In this document: positions 8,138 to 16,425 of the stretch, piece after piece
Layout: every line of letters begins with the position of its first letter
Position numbering within the stretch: position 1 is the stretch's first letter
NCBI GenBank assembly: GCA_017694915.1
Contig: JADIMF010000073.1
Span: 1 to 44,604 of the forward strand
DNA from: Candidatus Ornithospirochaeta stercoravium
GTDB lineage: Bacteria; Spirochaetota; Spirochaetia; Sphaerochaetales; Sphaerochaetaceae
Direction: 5' to 3'
DNA: 44,604 nt
Made by a program: the position numbers and the translations under genes
The notes under the pieces: generated by a model
What the model saw: only the letters and a program-made list of their open reading frames with translations
What the model was told of the DNA's origin: nothing
Databases searched by the model: none

Positions 8138-8689
8138 ATGGAAACGGTACTTGTGGTAGCAGAGCGTACCAGAGGCGACGAGATAAAGAAGCTTCTCTAT
8201 CCTGGTGGATATGCTTTCATCAGAGCGGAGAGCGAGAGAGAAGCAAGGATGAAGATCCTTGATTACCAGCTGTCGCTTGTGATTGTCGATGCAATGCTTC
8301 CAGGAAGTTCTGCGAAGGATATTTCTATTTTTGCCGCATCGCAGGAGGTTGACACGATACTTCTCCTGCCTGAAGAGCTTTTCGGACATGTCGCGGGAAT
8401 GATGATGAAATATGGGGTATATACCGCGCTCTTCAGCAGAGACAGTATCATTGCGGTGTCTTCGGCAATAAGTGTTGCGAGGGAGAAGATCAGAAGTGCA
8501 GAGGAGAAGAACCGTAAGCTTCTTATGCGTCTCAGGAATGAGAAGCTGCTGACAGAGGCCAAATGCCTTCTTGCCGGTAAGAAGGGAATGAATGAGGCTG
8601 AAGCCCATATCTATATAGAGAAGAAGGCGATGAATTGCCGTATAAGCCTTTTGGACGCGGCAATGAGTATTGTCAGGGAATTGTCATAG
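8138..8689 (+). CDS. ANTAR-domain RNA-binding antiterminator with receiver-like domain
   Basis: Predicted to bind paired hairpins in nascent leader RNA and prevent terminator formation. Residues 1-115 are a response-receiver fold: LVIVDAMLPG places an Asp51 at the phosphoacceptor position, but the acidic pair expected after strand 1 is absent (VLVVAERTR), so the receiver may be degenerate. A short helical linker (116-135) leads to the ANTAR domain (136-180) with its signature EAKCLLAGKKGMNEAEAHIY and KKAMNCRISLLDAA. It lies between glnA and glnN with gaps of only 9 nt. ANTAR proteins beside glutamine synthetase are known in clostridia (NitR, from memory). Likely targets are the two leader terminators at 6612-6649 and 6794-6825. 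Confidence 0.9.
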   Translation: METVLVVAERTRGDEIKKLLYPGGYAFIRAESEREARMKILDYQLSLVIVDAMLPGSSAKDISIFAASQEVDTILLLPEELFGHVAGMMMKYGVYTALFSRDSIIAVSSAISVAREKIRSAEEKNRKLLMRLRNEKLLTEAKCLLAGKKGMNEAEAHIYIEKKAMNCRISLLDAAMSIVRELS

Positions 8690-8698
8690 GAGGAAATC

Positions 8699-10774
8699 AT
8701 GAACGTACCTGAAATGTTTGGTTCTATGGTCTTTAATGACCATGTTATGCGAGAAATGCTTCCGAAAAAGGTATATCAATCATTACAGAATACTATGATT
8801 GAAGGCAGAGCTCTTGATGAGGATGTTGCTGATATCGTGGCATCCGCAATGAAGGAATGGGCTGTCAGCAAGGGTGCGACTCACTTCACTCATTGGTTTC
8901 AGCCGATGACTGGAATAACCGCTGAAAAGCATGACAGCTTCCTGACAGTGGACAAGAGTGGCTGTGTGATTATGGATTTCTCCGGAAAGGAACTTACGAA
9001 GGGAGAACCAGATGCTTCCAGTTTCCCTTCAGGCGGTCTCCGTGCCACTTTTGAAGCTCGTGGTTACACAGCATGGGATCCGACAAGCTACGCATTCATA
9101 AAGGATGATACGCTGTGTATTCCTACTGCATTCTGCTCGTATACAGGGCAGATTCTCGATAAGAAGACTCCGCTTCTCCGCAGTATGGATGCGATAAGCG
9201 ATGAGGCTGTAAGGGCGCTTGCTCTTTTCGGAAAACATGTAAAGAGAGTCAACGCGACAATCGGTGCAGAACAGGAGTATTTTCTTATCGATAAGAATGA
9301 TTACGCTAAGCGTCTTGATCTCAGGCTGACAGGCCGCACTCTTATCGGAGCTCCGGCAGCGAAAGGTCAGGAGATGGAGGATCATTACTTTGGTTCTATA
9401 AGACCACGAGTGAAGGCATTTATGGCAGATCTGGACGAGGAGTTATGGAAACTTGGCATAACGGCCAAGACTGAACATAACGAAGTTGCTCCATGCCAGC
9501 ATGAGATGGCTCCTATCTTTGATAATGCCAATAAGGCCACTGATGCGAACCAGCTTACGATGGAGATGATGAAGAAGGTCGCCGAGCGTCATGGCTTTGC
9601 ATGTCTTCTTCACGAGAAGCCATTTGAAGGTATCAATGGTTCAGGAAAGCACAACAACTGGGCTCTGAGTACTGATGAGGGAGAGAACCTCCTCGATCCC
9701 GGTAGGACACCGAAGGATAATGCGCAGTTCCTGCTTTTCCTGACTGCGGTCATAAAAGCTGTTGATGATTATCAGGATCTTCTGAGAATCAGTGTCGCAA
9801 GTGCTGGAAACGACCACAGGCTTGGAGCGAATGAAGCACCTCCTGCAATCGTATCGATCTTCGTCGGCGATGAGCTTGGAGCTATAATCGAGTCGATAAT
9901 AGAGGGAAAGCCATTCAAGGGCAGGGAATCATCATCTCGCCTTGATATCGGAACAAGTGTTCTTCCAAAGCTTGCCCGTGACAATTCCGACAGGAACAGG
10001 ACGAGCCCATTTGCCTTCACCGGCAATAAGTTCGAATTCCGTATGCCTGGTTCATCATTCAATATCGCATGTACCAACGTCATGCTGAACACCGCGGTTG
10101 CAGATGCACTTAAGGATTTCTGCGATGAGCTTGAGAGCGCGGAGGATTTCAGTACAGCTTTGAATACTCTCATAAAAAGGGAGCTTGAGAAACACAGGAG
10201 AATACTGTTCAACGGAAACGGATACAGCAGGGAATGGGAGGAAGAAGCAGAGAGAAGAGGTCTTTCGAATTATAAGAGGACGCCAGATGCTCTTATCCAT
10301 TACTGTGATGAGAAGAACGTCAGTCTCTTCAGACGCCACAGGGTATATACAAAGGAAGAGATGGAATCAAGGCTTGAGATATCACTGGATGAGTATCATA
10401 AGGCGATACATATCGAAGCTGTGACGATGATAGAGATGCTGCGTCGTCAGATTCTTCCTTCAGCTCTTCGTTTCTCATCAGCACTGGCTTCGTCCGTGCA
10501 GATGAAGGAGAGCATCGGAGTTGCGGCTACTGCTGATAAAGCACTCTGTGCTAAGGTAAGTGCTCTATGCGATGGGCTTCTGAAGAAGGTTGATGAACTT
10601 GATGAATGTGTTGCGTCCAGTCCCTCAGAGACTGAGAAAGCAGCTTTCTATGCAGCTGATAAGATCATTCCAGCAATGGAAGAGGCTAGGAAGCTCAGTG
10701 ACAGTATTGAGACTTTTGCCGATAAATCATACTGGCCTGTTCCGACATATTCAGAGATTCTCTTCTATGTATGA
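8699..10774 (+). CDS. glnN: Glutamine synthetase, type III
   Basis: A second, structurally distinct glutamine synthetase: a large dodecameric class found in Bacteroides, some clostridia, cyanobacteria and spirochaetes. 691 residues, within the usual range. Visible class features include the N-terminal FGSMVFNDHVMREMLPK, THFTHWFQPMTG, the catalytic GAEQEYFLID, KTEHNEVAPCQHEMAPIF, FEGINGSGKHNNWAL and NDHRLGANEAPPAIVSIF. The ribosome-binding site is AGGAGG. It is co-transcribed with glnA and the ANTAR regulator, so both glutamine synthetases should respond to the same leader. It is followed by two hairpins before the convergent nucleotidase gene. Confidence 0.97.
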   Translation: MNVPEMFGSMVFNDHVMREMLPKKVYQSLQNTMIEGRALDEDVADIVASAMKEWAVSKGATHFTHWFQPMTGITAEKHDSFLTVDKSGCVIMDFSGKELTKGEPDASSFPSGGLRATFEARGYTAWDPTSYAFIKDDTLCIPTAFCSYTGQILDKKTPLLRSMDAISDEAVRALALFGKHVKRVNATIGAEQEYFLIDKNDYAKRLDLRLTGRTLIGAPAAKGQEMEDHYFGSIRPRVKAFMADLDEELWKLGITAKTEHNEVAPCQHEMAPIFDNANKATDANQLTMEMMKKVAERHGFACLLHEKPFEGINGSGKHNNWALSTDEGENLLDPGRTPKDNAQFLLFLTAVIKAVDDYQDLLRISVASAGNDHRLGANEAPPAIVSIFVGDELGAIIESIIEGKPFKGRESSSRLDIGTSVLPKLARDNSDRNRTSPFAFTGNKFEFRMPGSSFNIACTNVMLNTAVADALKDFCDELESAEDFSTALNTLIKRELEKHRRILFNGNGYSREWEEEAERRGLSNYKRTPDALIHYCDEKNVSLFRRHRVYTKEEMESRLEISLDEYHKAIHIEAVTMIEMLRRQILPSALRFSSALASSVQMKESIGVAATADKALCAKVSALCDGLLKKVDELDECVASSPSETEKAAFYAADKIIPAMEEARKLSDSIETFADKSYWPVPTYSEILFYV

Positions 10775-10780
10775 AACAAT

Positions 10781-10811
10781 CTGCCGTAGGTGGAATATCC
10801 ATCTGCGGCAG
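10781..10811 (+). terminator. Hairpin after glnN
   Basis: CTGCCGTAGGTGGA pairs over 14 bp (two wobbles) with TCCATCTGCGGCAG around a 3-nt loop, starting 7 nt after the glnN stop. No clear U-tract follows, so it may act as a transcript-stabilising 3' end rather than a classical terminator. Confidence 0.5.
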
Positions 10812-10827
10812 AGATCTGAAACAGAAA

Positions 10828-10849
10828 CAGGGATCCTTTCAGATCCCTG
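10828..10849 (-). terminator. Terminator of the 5'-nucleotidase gene
   Basis: On the minus strand CAGGGATC - TGAAAG - GATCCCTG is followed by TTTCTGTTTC. It lies 19 nt past the nucleotidase stop. The perfect 8-bp stem could also help end the convergent glnN transcript. Confidence 0.65.
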
Positions 10850-10867
10850 CTATGACTAAGCTTTTGC

Positions 10868-12496
10868 TTATTTTACGATGTGGATACGTCCAAATGGAGC
10901 AGCGTATTCCTCGCCGATGACTCCACCGAGATAATCAGTGATATATGCCATTACAGCTTCATCAAGAGGAATTCCTGTATCGAACTTATCATCGGATGCA
11001 GCGAATGCGTAATATGTATCACCGCCTGCAGCCATGAAGTTGTTCGTAATAACAGCATATGTTGCGTTGATATCGAATGGATTGCCGTTGATGCTGTTGA
11101 TTGTGACTCTGTTGATTGAAGCAGGACCATAGTATGTTGAAGCTGGATATGTCTCAGGATTGCTGTCATACGGCTTTGTCGTATCGACTGTGAATTCGAT
11201 ACCTGCTACCTGTGGGAATCCACCGATTGCCGTAGGTGTGCTGTATGTGGATGCCTCGAGTGCTTCGAGAAGCTCTGCACCTGATACATAAACGACTGTA
11301 ATCGTATTGCCGAACGGGAGAACGGTATTGATGTCCTTTTTGGTGATGCTTCCAGCCTTTACAGATGCTCTGATTCCACCGCCGTTTACTATTGAAATAG
11401 CATAGGAATCATCGACAGTGAGGCTTCCTTCATCCTTGAGGACTGTCCACATCATGGCATCAGCTATGAGAGAACCGAGGTTCGTCTCTTCTGTCCTGTT
11501 GCCAGGATCCCTTTCACCGTTGAGATCAACAAGGGACTGAGCAAATACGATGTTGTATTCGCCATTTACCCTGTCCATGATTTCCTGTGCAAAACCAGCA
11601 ACATATGCATCTGCAGGGATGTCATAGACTGTTGTACCGTCCTCATCATGGCTTACGCTTGTAAGGAAGTTTGTCTCGATTGTCTTTGTTGCATTGTCGA
11701 TTATGATGACTCCGATGGTTGCGAAAGCTGTTCCTGTAGACTGGATAGGCTCCCCGTTCTCTCCCTCTGTCATCACAGTATGAGAGTGGCCATCGACGAT
11801 GAAGTCAAAACCAGTTGTATTTGCATAGAGATCAACAGATCTGTTCGGCTCTGATTCAGCATCTACTCCAAGGTGGGAGAGTGCGATTACGAGATCTGCA
11901 CCTGCCGCCTTGACTTCTTCGATGTTCTCCTGAGCTATTGCATAGAGCTCTTCGCCTGCTGCGAACTTAAGGCCCTTGATAAGTGCTGGATTAGCCTTTG
12001 TCTGTGCCTCAGGTGTTTCGAAGCCGATAAATGCGATATCAAGGTCGTCGCCTGTCGTTATGATGGTGTAAGCAGGGTAGATTGTGTTTCCGTCTTCACC
12101 GAATACGTCTGAGCAGATCACCTGGAATTCAGCCTTTGAAAGGTTGTCCTTGAGCTGAGCATAGCCATAATCGAATTCATGGTTGCCGAGAGTCGCCACG
12201 TCATATCCTGCTGCATTCATCATTGTGATTGCATCAAGACCTTTTGTGGTGCTTACATATGTCGTTCCCTGACTGAAATCGCCAGCATCGACAAGAATGA
12301 CATCAGCGCCCTGTGCCTCATATTCATTTCTCAGCTGTGCTATGTTCGCATAGCCTGCAACCGAACCATGAACATCATTTGAGTGGAGAATCACAGTCTT
12401 TTCTTCGAATGGCAGAACCGATGATGCAAAAACTGAGGAGAGTGCGAATACGACGAGAACTGCTACTGCAGCAAGTTTCCTCATGCCTTTATTCAT
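10868..12496 (-). CDS. Secreted 5'-nucleotidase / UDP-sugar hydrolase family protein
   Basis: Predicted periplasmic metallophosphoesterase that strips phosphate from extracellular nucleotides for nucleoside salvage. 542 residues. A signal peptide covers about residues 1-25 (MNKGMRKLAA... hydrophobic core ... SVFASS). The metal-binding motifs are in order: ILHSNDVHGS, VDAGDFSQG, TLGNHEFDYG and DGHSHT. The C-terminal 5'-nucleotidase substrate domain has NGGGIRA, LPFGNTI and TNNFMAAGGDTYYAF. The start chosen has AAGGAGG 5 nt upstream; an in-frame ATG 54 nt earlier would place 18 extra polar residues before the signal peptide. No lipobox cysteine, so it is likely soluble. UshA-type substrate range cannot be decided from sequence. 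Confidence 0.93.
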   Translation of the reverse strand: MNKGMRKLAAVAVLVVFALSSVFASSVLPFEEKTVILHSNDVHGSVAGYANIAQLRNEYEAQGADVILVDAGDFSQGTTYVSTTKGLDAITMMNAAGYDVATLGNHEFDYGYAQLKDNLSKAEFQVICSDVFGEDGNTIYPAYTIITTGDDLDIAFIGFETPEAQTKANPALIKGLKFAAGEELYAIAQENIEEVKAAGADLVIALSHLGVDAESEPNRSVDLYANTTGFDFIVDGHSHTVMTEGENGEPIQSTGTAFATIGVIIIDNATKTIETNFLTSVSHDEDGTTVYDIPADAYVAGFAQEIMDRVNGEYNIVFAQSLVDLNGERDPGNRTEETNLGSLIADAMMWTVLKDEGSLTVDDSYAISIVNGGGIRASVKAGSITKKDINTVLPFGNTITVVYVSGAELLEALEASTYSTPTAIGGFPQVAGIEFTVDTTKPYDSNPETYPASTYYGPASINRVTINSINGNPFDINATYAVITNNFMAAGGDTYYAFAASDDKFDTGIPLDEAVMAYITDYLGGVIGEEYAAPFGRIHIVK

Positions 12497-12643
12497 ATTG
12501 ACCTCCTTGTGGTCTATGCTAATGGTGAACATAGCATCGGAAATGGTCAATAATGAATATCCTGTATATTAATTATATAAGTCAGCAGTTGCAGAAGCCG
12601 TTGAAACTCTGTAAGAATTACTTATCGGAGAGGAGAGATTCCA

Positions 12644-13516
12644 ATGTTTTTACTTGAAGCTGCAGCCACAGCAGATGAAAATCAGGTTTTCATTGATACG
12701 GTTGAGGAAATCACGAACGGACTTGAGAAAGGTTTTCATATCCCGAAGATCGTCACAACGCTGCTTATTGCCGCTGCGATAATCATCGTAGCCAGGATTC
12801 TCATCGCAATAATAAGACATACAATCCTGAATTTCTCCAAGCGCAGCAAGAAATTCACTTTCATCATGGCTCAGCTTGTATGGAAGCTCTGCGCTGCTCT
12901 GATATGGATCATTGCCATTGTCGCCGTCCTTGGTGTCTTCGGTATTGACCTTACACCTGTTCTTGCAGGTCTCGGAATTACAGGTGTCGTATTAGGTTTC
13001 GCGCTTCAGGAATCCATAAGCTCGCTTTTCAGCGGAATAATGATTGCATTGAATTCGCCTTTCCGCGTCGGTGACTGGGTAGATATCGGAGATATCTCTG
13101 GTACCGTGCAGTCGATGGATCTCATGTGTGTCACACTTTCATCTGGTGACAACAAGAAGATCACGATGAACAACAAGAATGTCTGGGGCAACACGATTGT
13201 AAATTACTCTTATATCGAAAAGCGCAGACTCGATATGACAGTCACTGTCCGTTATACGGACAATCTTGAGACTGCCAAGAAAGTGATAATGGAGCTTGTA
13301 AACAGCTATCCGGAGATTCTTTCTGATCCAGCGCCTCTTGTCGAGGTTGGTTCATACAACGATTCCTCGATATCGATTTATGTGCGTCCATGGGTTAAGC
13401 CTTCCGATTACTGGCCGGTATACTGGCGCTTCAATGCCGATGTGCTGGACACACTCAGGGCCAATGGCCTTGATATGCCTTTCAATCAGATGGATGTTCA
13501 TCTTATTCAGGGATAA
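12644..13516 (+). CDS. mscS: Small-conductance mechanosensitive channel, MscS family
   Basis: Inner-membrane tension valve that releases solutes on hypo-osmotic shock. 290 residues, the size of E. coli MscS. Three membrane helices: about residues 38-60, 80-105 and the pore helix 110-137, whose Gly/Ala-rich face is visible (VLAGLGITGVVLGFALQES). The cytosolic beta domain carries the family signature NSPFRVGDWVDIGDISGTV and TLSSGDNKKITMNNKNVWG, and the C-terminal alpha-beta vestibule ends in MPFNQMDVHL. The ribosome-binding site is GAGAGGAGAG. AT-rich sequence upstream (GTATATTAATTATATAAG) supplies a -10. Alone in its transcription unit, with a hairpin downstream. Confidence 0.95.
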   Translation: MFLLEAAATADENQVFIDTVEEITNGLEKGFHIPKIVTTLLIAAAIIIVARILIAIIRHTILNFSKRSKKFTFIMAQLVWKLCAALIWIIAIVAVLGVFGIDLTPVLAGLGITGVVLGFALQESISSLFSGIMIALNSPFRVGDWVDIGDISGTVQSMDLMCVTLSSGDNKKITMNNKNVWGNTIVNYSYIEKRRLDMTVTVRYTDNLETAKKVIMELVNSYPEILSDPAPLVEVGSYNDSSISIYVRPWVKPSDYWPVYWRFNADVLDTLRANGLDMPFNQMDVHLIQG

Positions 13517-13545
13517 CTCTTAAGTATTAATATTGATAATTTCTT

Positions 13546-13570
13546 TCCCAGAAAGCAATTCTTTCTGGGA
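13546..13570 (+). terminator. Terminator after mscS
   Basis: TCCCAGAAAG - CAATT - CTTTCTGGGA, a perfect 10-bp stem followed by TTATTCAT. Lies 29 nt after the mscS stop. Confidence 0.65.
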
Positions 13571-13617
13571 TTATTCATATCCTCACACAATCTACATAAT
13601 TCTATATTCTCTTCCTT

Positions 13618-15363
13618 ATGAATGAACCAGGTAAAAGAACACTTGAAAAGATAAGGAAACTTGCAAAGTTCTTTTCTGAAAAGCATCACATTACATTGGC
13701 AAGAGCTATTTCGATGAATCCATTGAAGATGGCCAAGATTCTTTCAGGAGAGGAGAAGGTGAGCAGAGGCACGATAGTGAAGATTGCTGCTTATTTCTTC
13801 ATCCCCGCAGAGATACTCACCGATGATGACAAGGAGCTTCCGGAACTTGATACTCTTCAGATTGATGAAGACCTCCTTTCGATCCAGAGACATGATATCG
13901 AGAACGATATCGAAAGGATGAAGCAGAAGCATTTCTTCTCACGTAACTGGAAGATGATCGGTTATCGAAAAAGACTCAAGCTTGTGCTTTCTGTCCTGCT
14001 TATCACTGTTCCTCTCGTAATCTATATCCTTTTCTGCGGCTCGGAAGTCGCATTCGAAAGATATGATGACATGAGGAAATACACCATTGGCAGCGATGGT
14101 CTTGTCTACGATAAGTACGATCCGCTTCAGGCAGAGTATCATGAAATGCTGGAAGGAACATCCAAGGCAAACAATCCTGACGCCTACTATGTAGACGTGA
14201 AGGTTGGAGTAGTACTCGAGAAGATAAAGAACATAGCATCCGCTACATCTTCATATGAGGCAAGGATGCAGCTCTACTTCAAGTTCGACAAGGATGAATT
14301 CCTCAATATGTTCCATCATTACGCGAGGAACGTCCTGGCAGATCAGATTATCAATGATTACTACGCCGAGAATACGGATGATATCAGGCCGATAGGCAGT
14401 TTCTCATACTCTGAATGGCTCGATTCACATTCTGATTATTTCGAGGCTTGGTGTGAGATTCATGATTCTGAGTATTATCCGGGAGAAACGCCATCGAACG
14501 TCCTCACCGACAAGAATACGATGTTCGAAATCGGTAATGGCCAGTTCGTTGCTGATACCCTCGGCTCGATAAAATCGCTTGAGGAAGTGCAGTATTATGA
14601 TGAAGAGGGCAATCTCAGGACTCTGTGCTATCAGAAGATAAAGTTCTCCGCATCATTCGAGAAGGCTTTCGACAGCGTCCGCTATCCTCTGGATTCCGTA
14701 CAGTTCAAGATGTACATACTCCCGATCATGGATGCCGACTACATCAGATACACTCCTGATACGGATGTTGATTCAGAAGGCAACAGAATTGCTGGATTCT
14801 CTCCATACTTCGGTATCACATCAGGTTACAGACCGATAAAGACAGATAAGGCAGATTCATACACCCTCCGTCTGAATTACTACAATGCAAGCAACAATGA
14901 TCCAGCTGTAAAGTATGAGAATTCAATGCGTACTCAGCTTGAGATTATCGTAAGAGCAAACAGAGCCGGTATGTCGCTCTTCCTGCAGGCCTTCATAAAT
15001 CTCTTCAGTGTCGTAATCTGGATTATCATCGCATTCTATAGCCAGAGCTACACAGGAGAGGATAGCGTAGGAATGCTCGGAACAGGTCTTTTCGGTGTCA
15101 TATCCTCTATGCTTGTTGGTCTTTCGATGGTATCGGATGCAGGTATATTCTCGATAATAACGATGATAAACATATTCACGTTGGCCGTCATAATGATAAT
15201 GACGTATCAGGCGATAGCCGCAAAACGTGCAGCTGTCCGTAAGGATAAGGTACTTATCGCTTATAACGGCATCAAGCTCCGCATACTCTTCATAGTCCTG
15301 ACATTGGCAACGGCTGCGATGTTTGGTGTGATTCCTCTCATCGCATATATGTGGGGATATTGA
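13618..15363 (+). CDS. Five-helix membrane protein: N-terminal HTH-like region joined to a pentameric ligand-gated ion channel-like module
   Basis: No function assigned. Residues 10-70 are helical and resemble an XRE/Cro-type helix-turn-helix (LARAISMNPLKMAKILSGEEKVSRGTIVKIAAYF). A charged helix follows, then membrane segment 121-140. Residues 145-447 form a large predicted extracytoplasmic domain. Four more membrane segments follow at about 453-474, 484-504, 508-533 and 553-577. The outer domain plus four helices matches the layout of bacterial Cys-loop-type channels: DVKVGVVLEKIKNIAS with MQLYFKF, then GNLRTLCYQKIKFSASF, then RYPLDSVQFKMYI, which resembles the conserved FPxDxQ segment. An N-terminal cytosolic HTH with an uncleaved anchor would be atypical. 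No Shine-Dalgarno sequence; TATTCT ends 7 nt before the ATG, suggesting a leaderless mRNA. Alternatively an unrelated sensory membrane protein. Confidence 0.6.
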   Translation: MNEPGKRTLEKIRKLAKFFSEKHHITLARAISMNPLKMAKILSGEEKVSRGTIVKIAAYFFIPAEILTDDDKELPELDTLQIDEDLLSIQRHDIENDIERMKQKHFFSRNWKMIGYRKRLKLVLSVLLITVPLVIYILFCGSEVAFERYDDMRKYTIGSDGLVYDKYDPLQAEYHEMLEGTSKANNPDAYYVDVKVGVVLEKIKNIASATSSYEARMQLYFKFDKDEFLNMFHHYARNVLADQIINDYYAENTDDIRPIGSFSYSEWLDSHSDYFEAWCEIHDSEYYPGETPSNVLTDKNTMFEIGNGQFVADTLGSIKSLEEVQYYDEEGNLRTLCYQKIKFSASFEKAFDSVRYPLDSVQFKMYILPIMDADYIRYTPDTDVDSEGNRIAGFSPYFGITSGYRPIKTDKADSYTLRLNYYNASNNDPAVKYENSMRTQLEIIVRANRAGMSLFLQAFINLFSVVIWIIIAFYSQSYTGEDSVGMLGTGLFGVISSMLVGLSMVSDAGIFSIITMINIFTLAVIMIMTYQAIAAKRAAVRKDKVLIAYNGIKLRILFIVLTLATAAMFGVIPLIAYMWGY

Positions 15364-15383
15364 TTTCCAAAATGAGTTTACTC

Positions 15384-15416
15384 AAGGCATCCGTGAGATA
15401 TCGGGTGCCTTTTCTT
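15384..15416 (+). terminator. Terminator after the HTH/channel-like gene
   Basis: AAGGCATCCG pairs over 10 bp (one wobble) with CGGGTGCCTT around an 8-nt loop, followed by TTCTT. It lies 20 nt past the stop and touches the end of the convergent kinase gene. Confidence 0.75.
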
Positions 15417-16290
15417 ACACAAAAAGCGAGGCGTCGTAACTGGGTATTGCGCCCTTATGAGATACGACGTAGTCCGCAACGGCAGTGGCTTTGAAGAGTG
15501 CATCTGCAGGACTGAGCTTCTTCTCGTATCTGAAGAAGAGGTATGCTGCGGAAAGGCTGTCACCTGCTCCTACGGTATCGACGACATTCACATTTGAACA
15601 ATCAACATGTATAGGTTTCTCATCCTTTATGAATAGATTGGAGCCTTTCTTTCCTCTTGTAAGAAGGAGTGTTTCAACGGCAGTGTTGTCAAAAAGCCAT
15701 GATGAGAGCTCTTTCCCATCTGCTTTTTCCAGCGCAAGCATATCGGAGAGCACTTCTATCTCATCGTCATTGATCTTCAGTATTGTGGCGTTATCAAGAC
15801 AGTAGCTGAGAATGTCATCTGAGTAGAAATCCTTCCTGAGATTGATATCAACGAACACCTCTGCAGGAGCGGTCTCTCCGAGAAGCTTCTGCAGTGAGAG
15901 AAAGGATGCTGTGCTTCTCAGGGCAAGCGTACCGAAATAGATTATCGTATTGCCATCTTCTATCTCATCAATGTCATCATCATATATTCTTATCCTGTCC
16001 CATGCGGCAGGGTAGTTGAATTCGTACGTGGCGTCTTTTCCATGAAGCGTTATGTCAGCTCTTCCTGTAGGTGTGCCATCCAGCATTTCTATCATGGATG
16101 GATCGACATCAAGATCCTCTATTTCATCAAGCGCTCTTTCTCCCAGCTCATCATTGCCGACAGCGCTTATGATGGAGCTTGCACCCCCAAGCTGCCTGTA
16201 ATGAGCCGCCACATTCAGAGGCGCGCCTCCTAGTGTTGCTGTATCGCCGAAAACATCAAAGAGAATCTCTCCGAATGACAAAAGCTTCAT
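15415..16290 (-). CDS. PfkB-family carbohydrate kinase (fructokinase-like)
   Basis: Predicted ATP-dependent sugar kinase, 291 residues. The N-terminal sugar-binding motif is LGGAPLNVAAHYRQLGG and the C-terminal catalytic signature is VNVVDTVGAGDSLSAAYLF, with the base Asp in GAGD. The GAPLNVA variant and the FGEILFDVFG opening resemble bacterial fructokinases more than ribokinases. The start is the ATG after AAAGGAG; the open frame extends 139 codons further upstream, but that stretch would read through the divergent promoter region and has no kinase homology. Divergent from a polyol dehydrogenase, which would make the ketose this kinase could phosphorylate (inference). Confidence 0.88.
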   Translation of the reverse strand: MKLLSFGEILFDVFGDTATLGGAPLNVAAHYRQLGGASSIISAVGNDELGERALDEIEDLDVDPSMIEMLDGTPTGRADITLHGKDATYEFNYPAAWDRIRIYDDDIDEIEDGNTIIYFGTLALRSTASFLSLQKLLGETAPAEVFVDINLRKDFYSDDILSYCLDNATILKINDDEIEVLSDMLALEKADGKELSSWLFDNTAVETLLLTRGKKGSNLFIKDEKPIHVDCSNVNVVDTVGAGDSLSAAYLFFRYEKKLSPADALFKATAVADYVVSHKGAIPSYDASLFV

Positions 16291-16425
16291 GCTAATCTCC
16301 TTTACTGCATGGTATCTCATACGGAGATTCCTTGGAAACAGTATTTTCAAGCAGAACCCAATGTAAAGAGAAAACTTCAGGGTGATTTTGAGCTGTGGTA
16401 GAATTCTGAAGAAAAGGAGTCTGCT

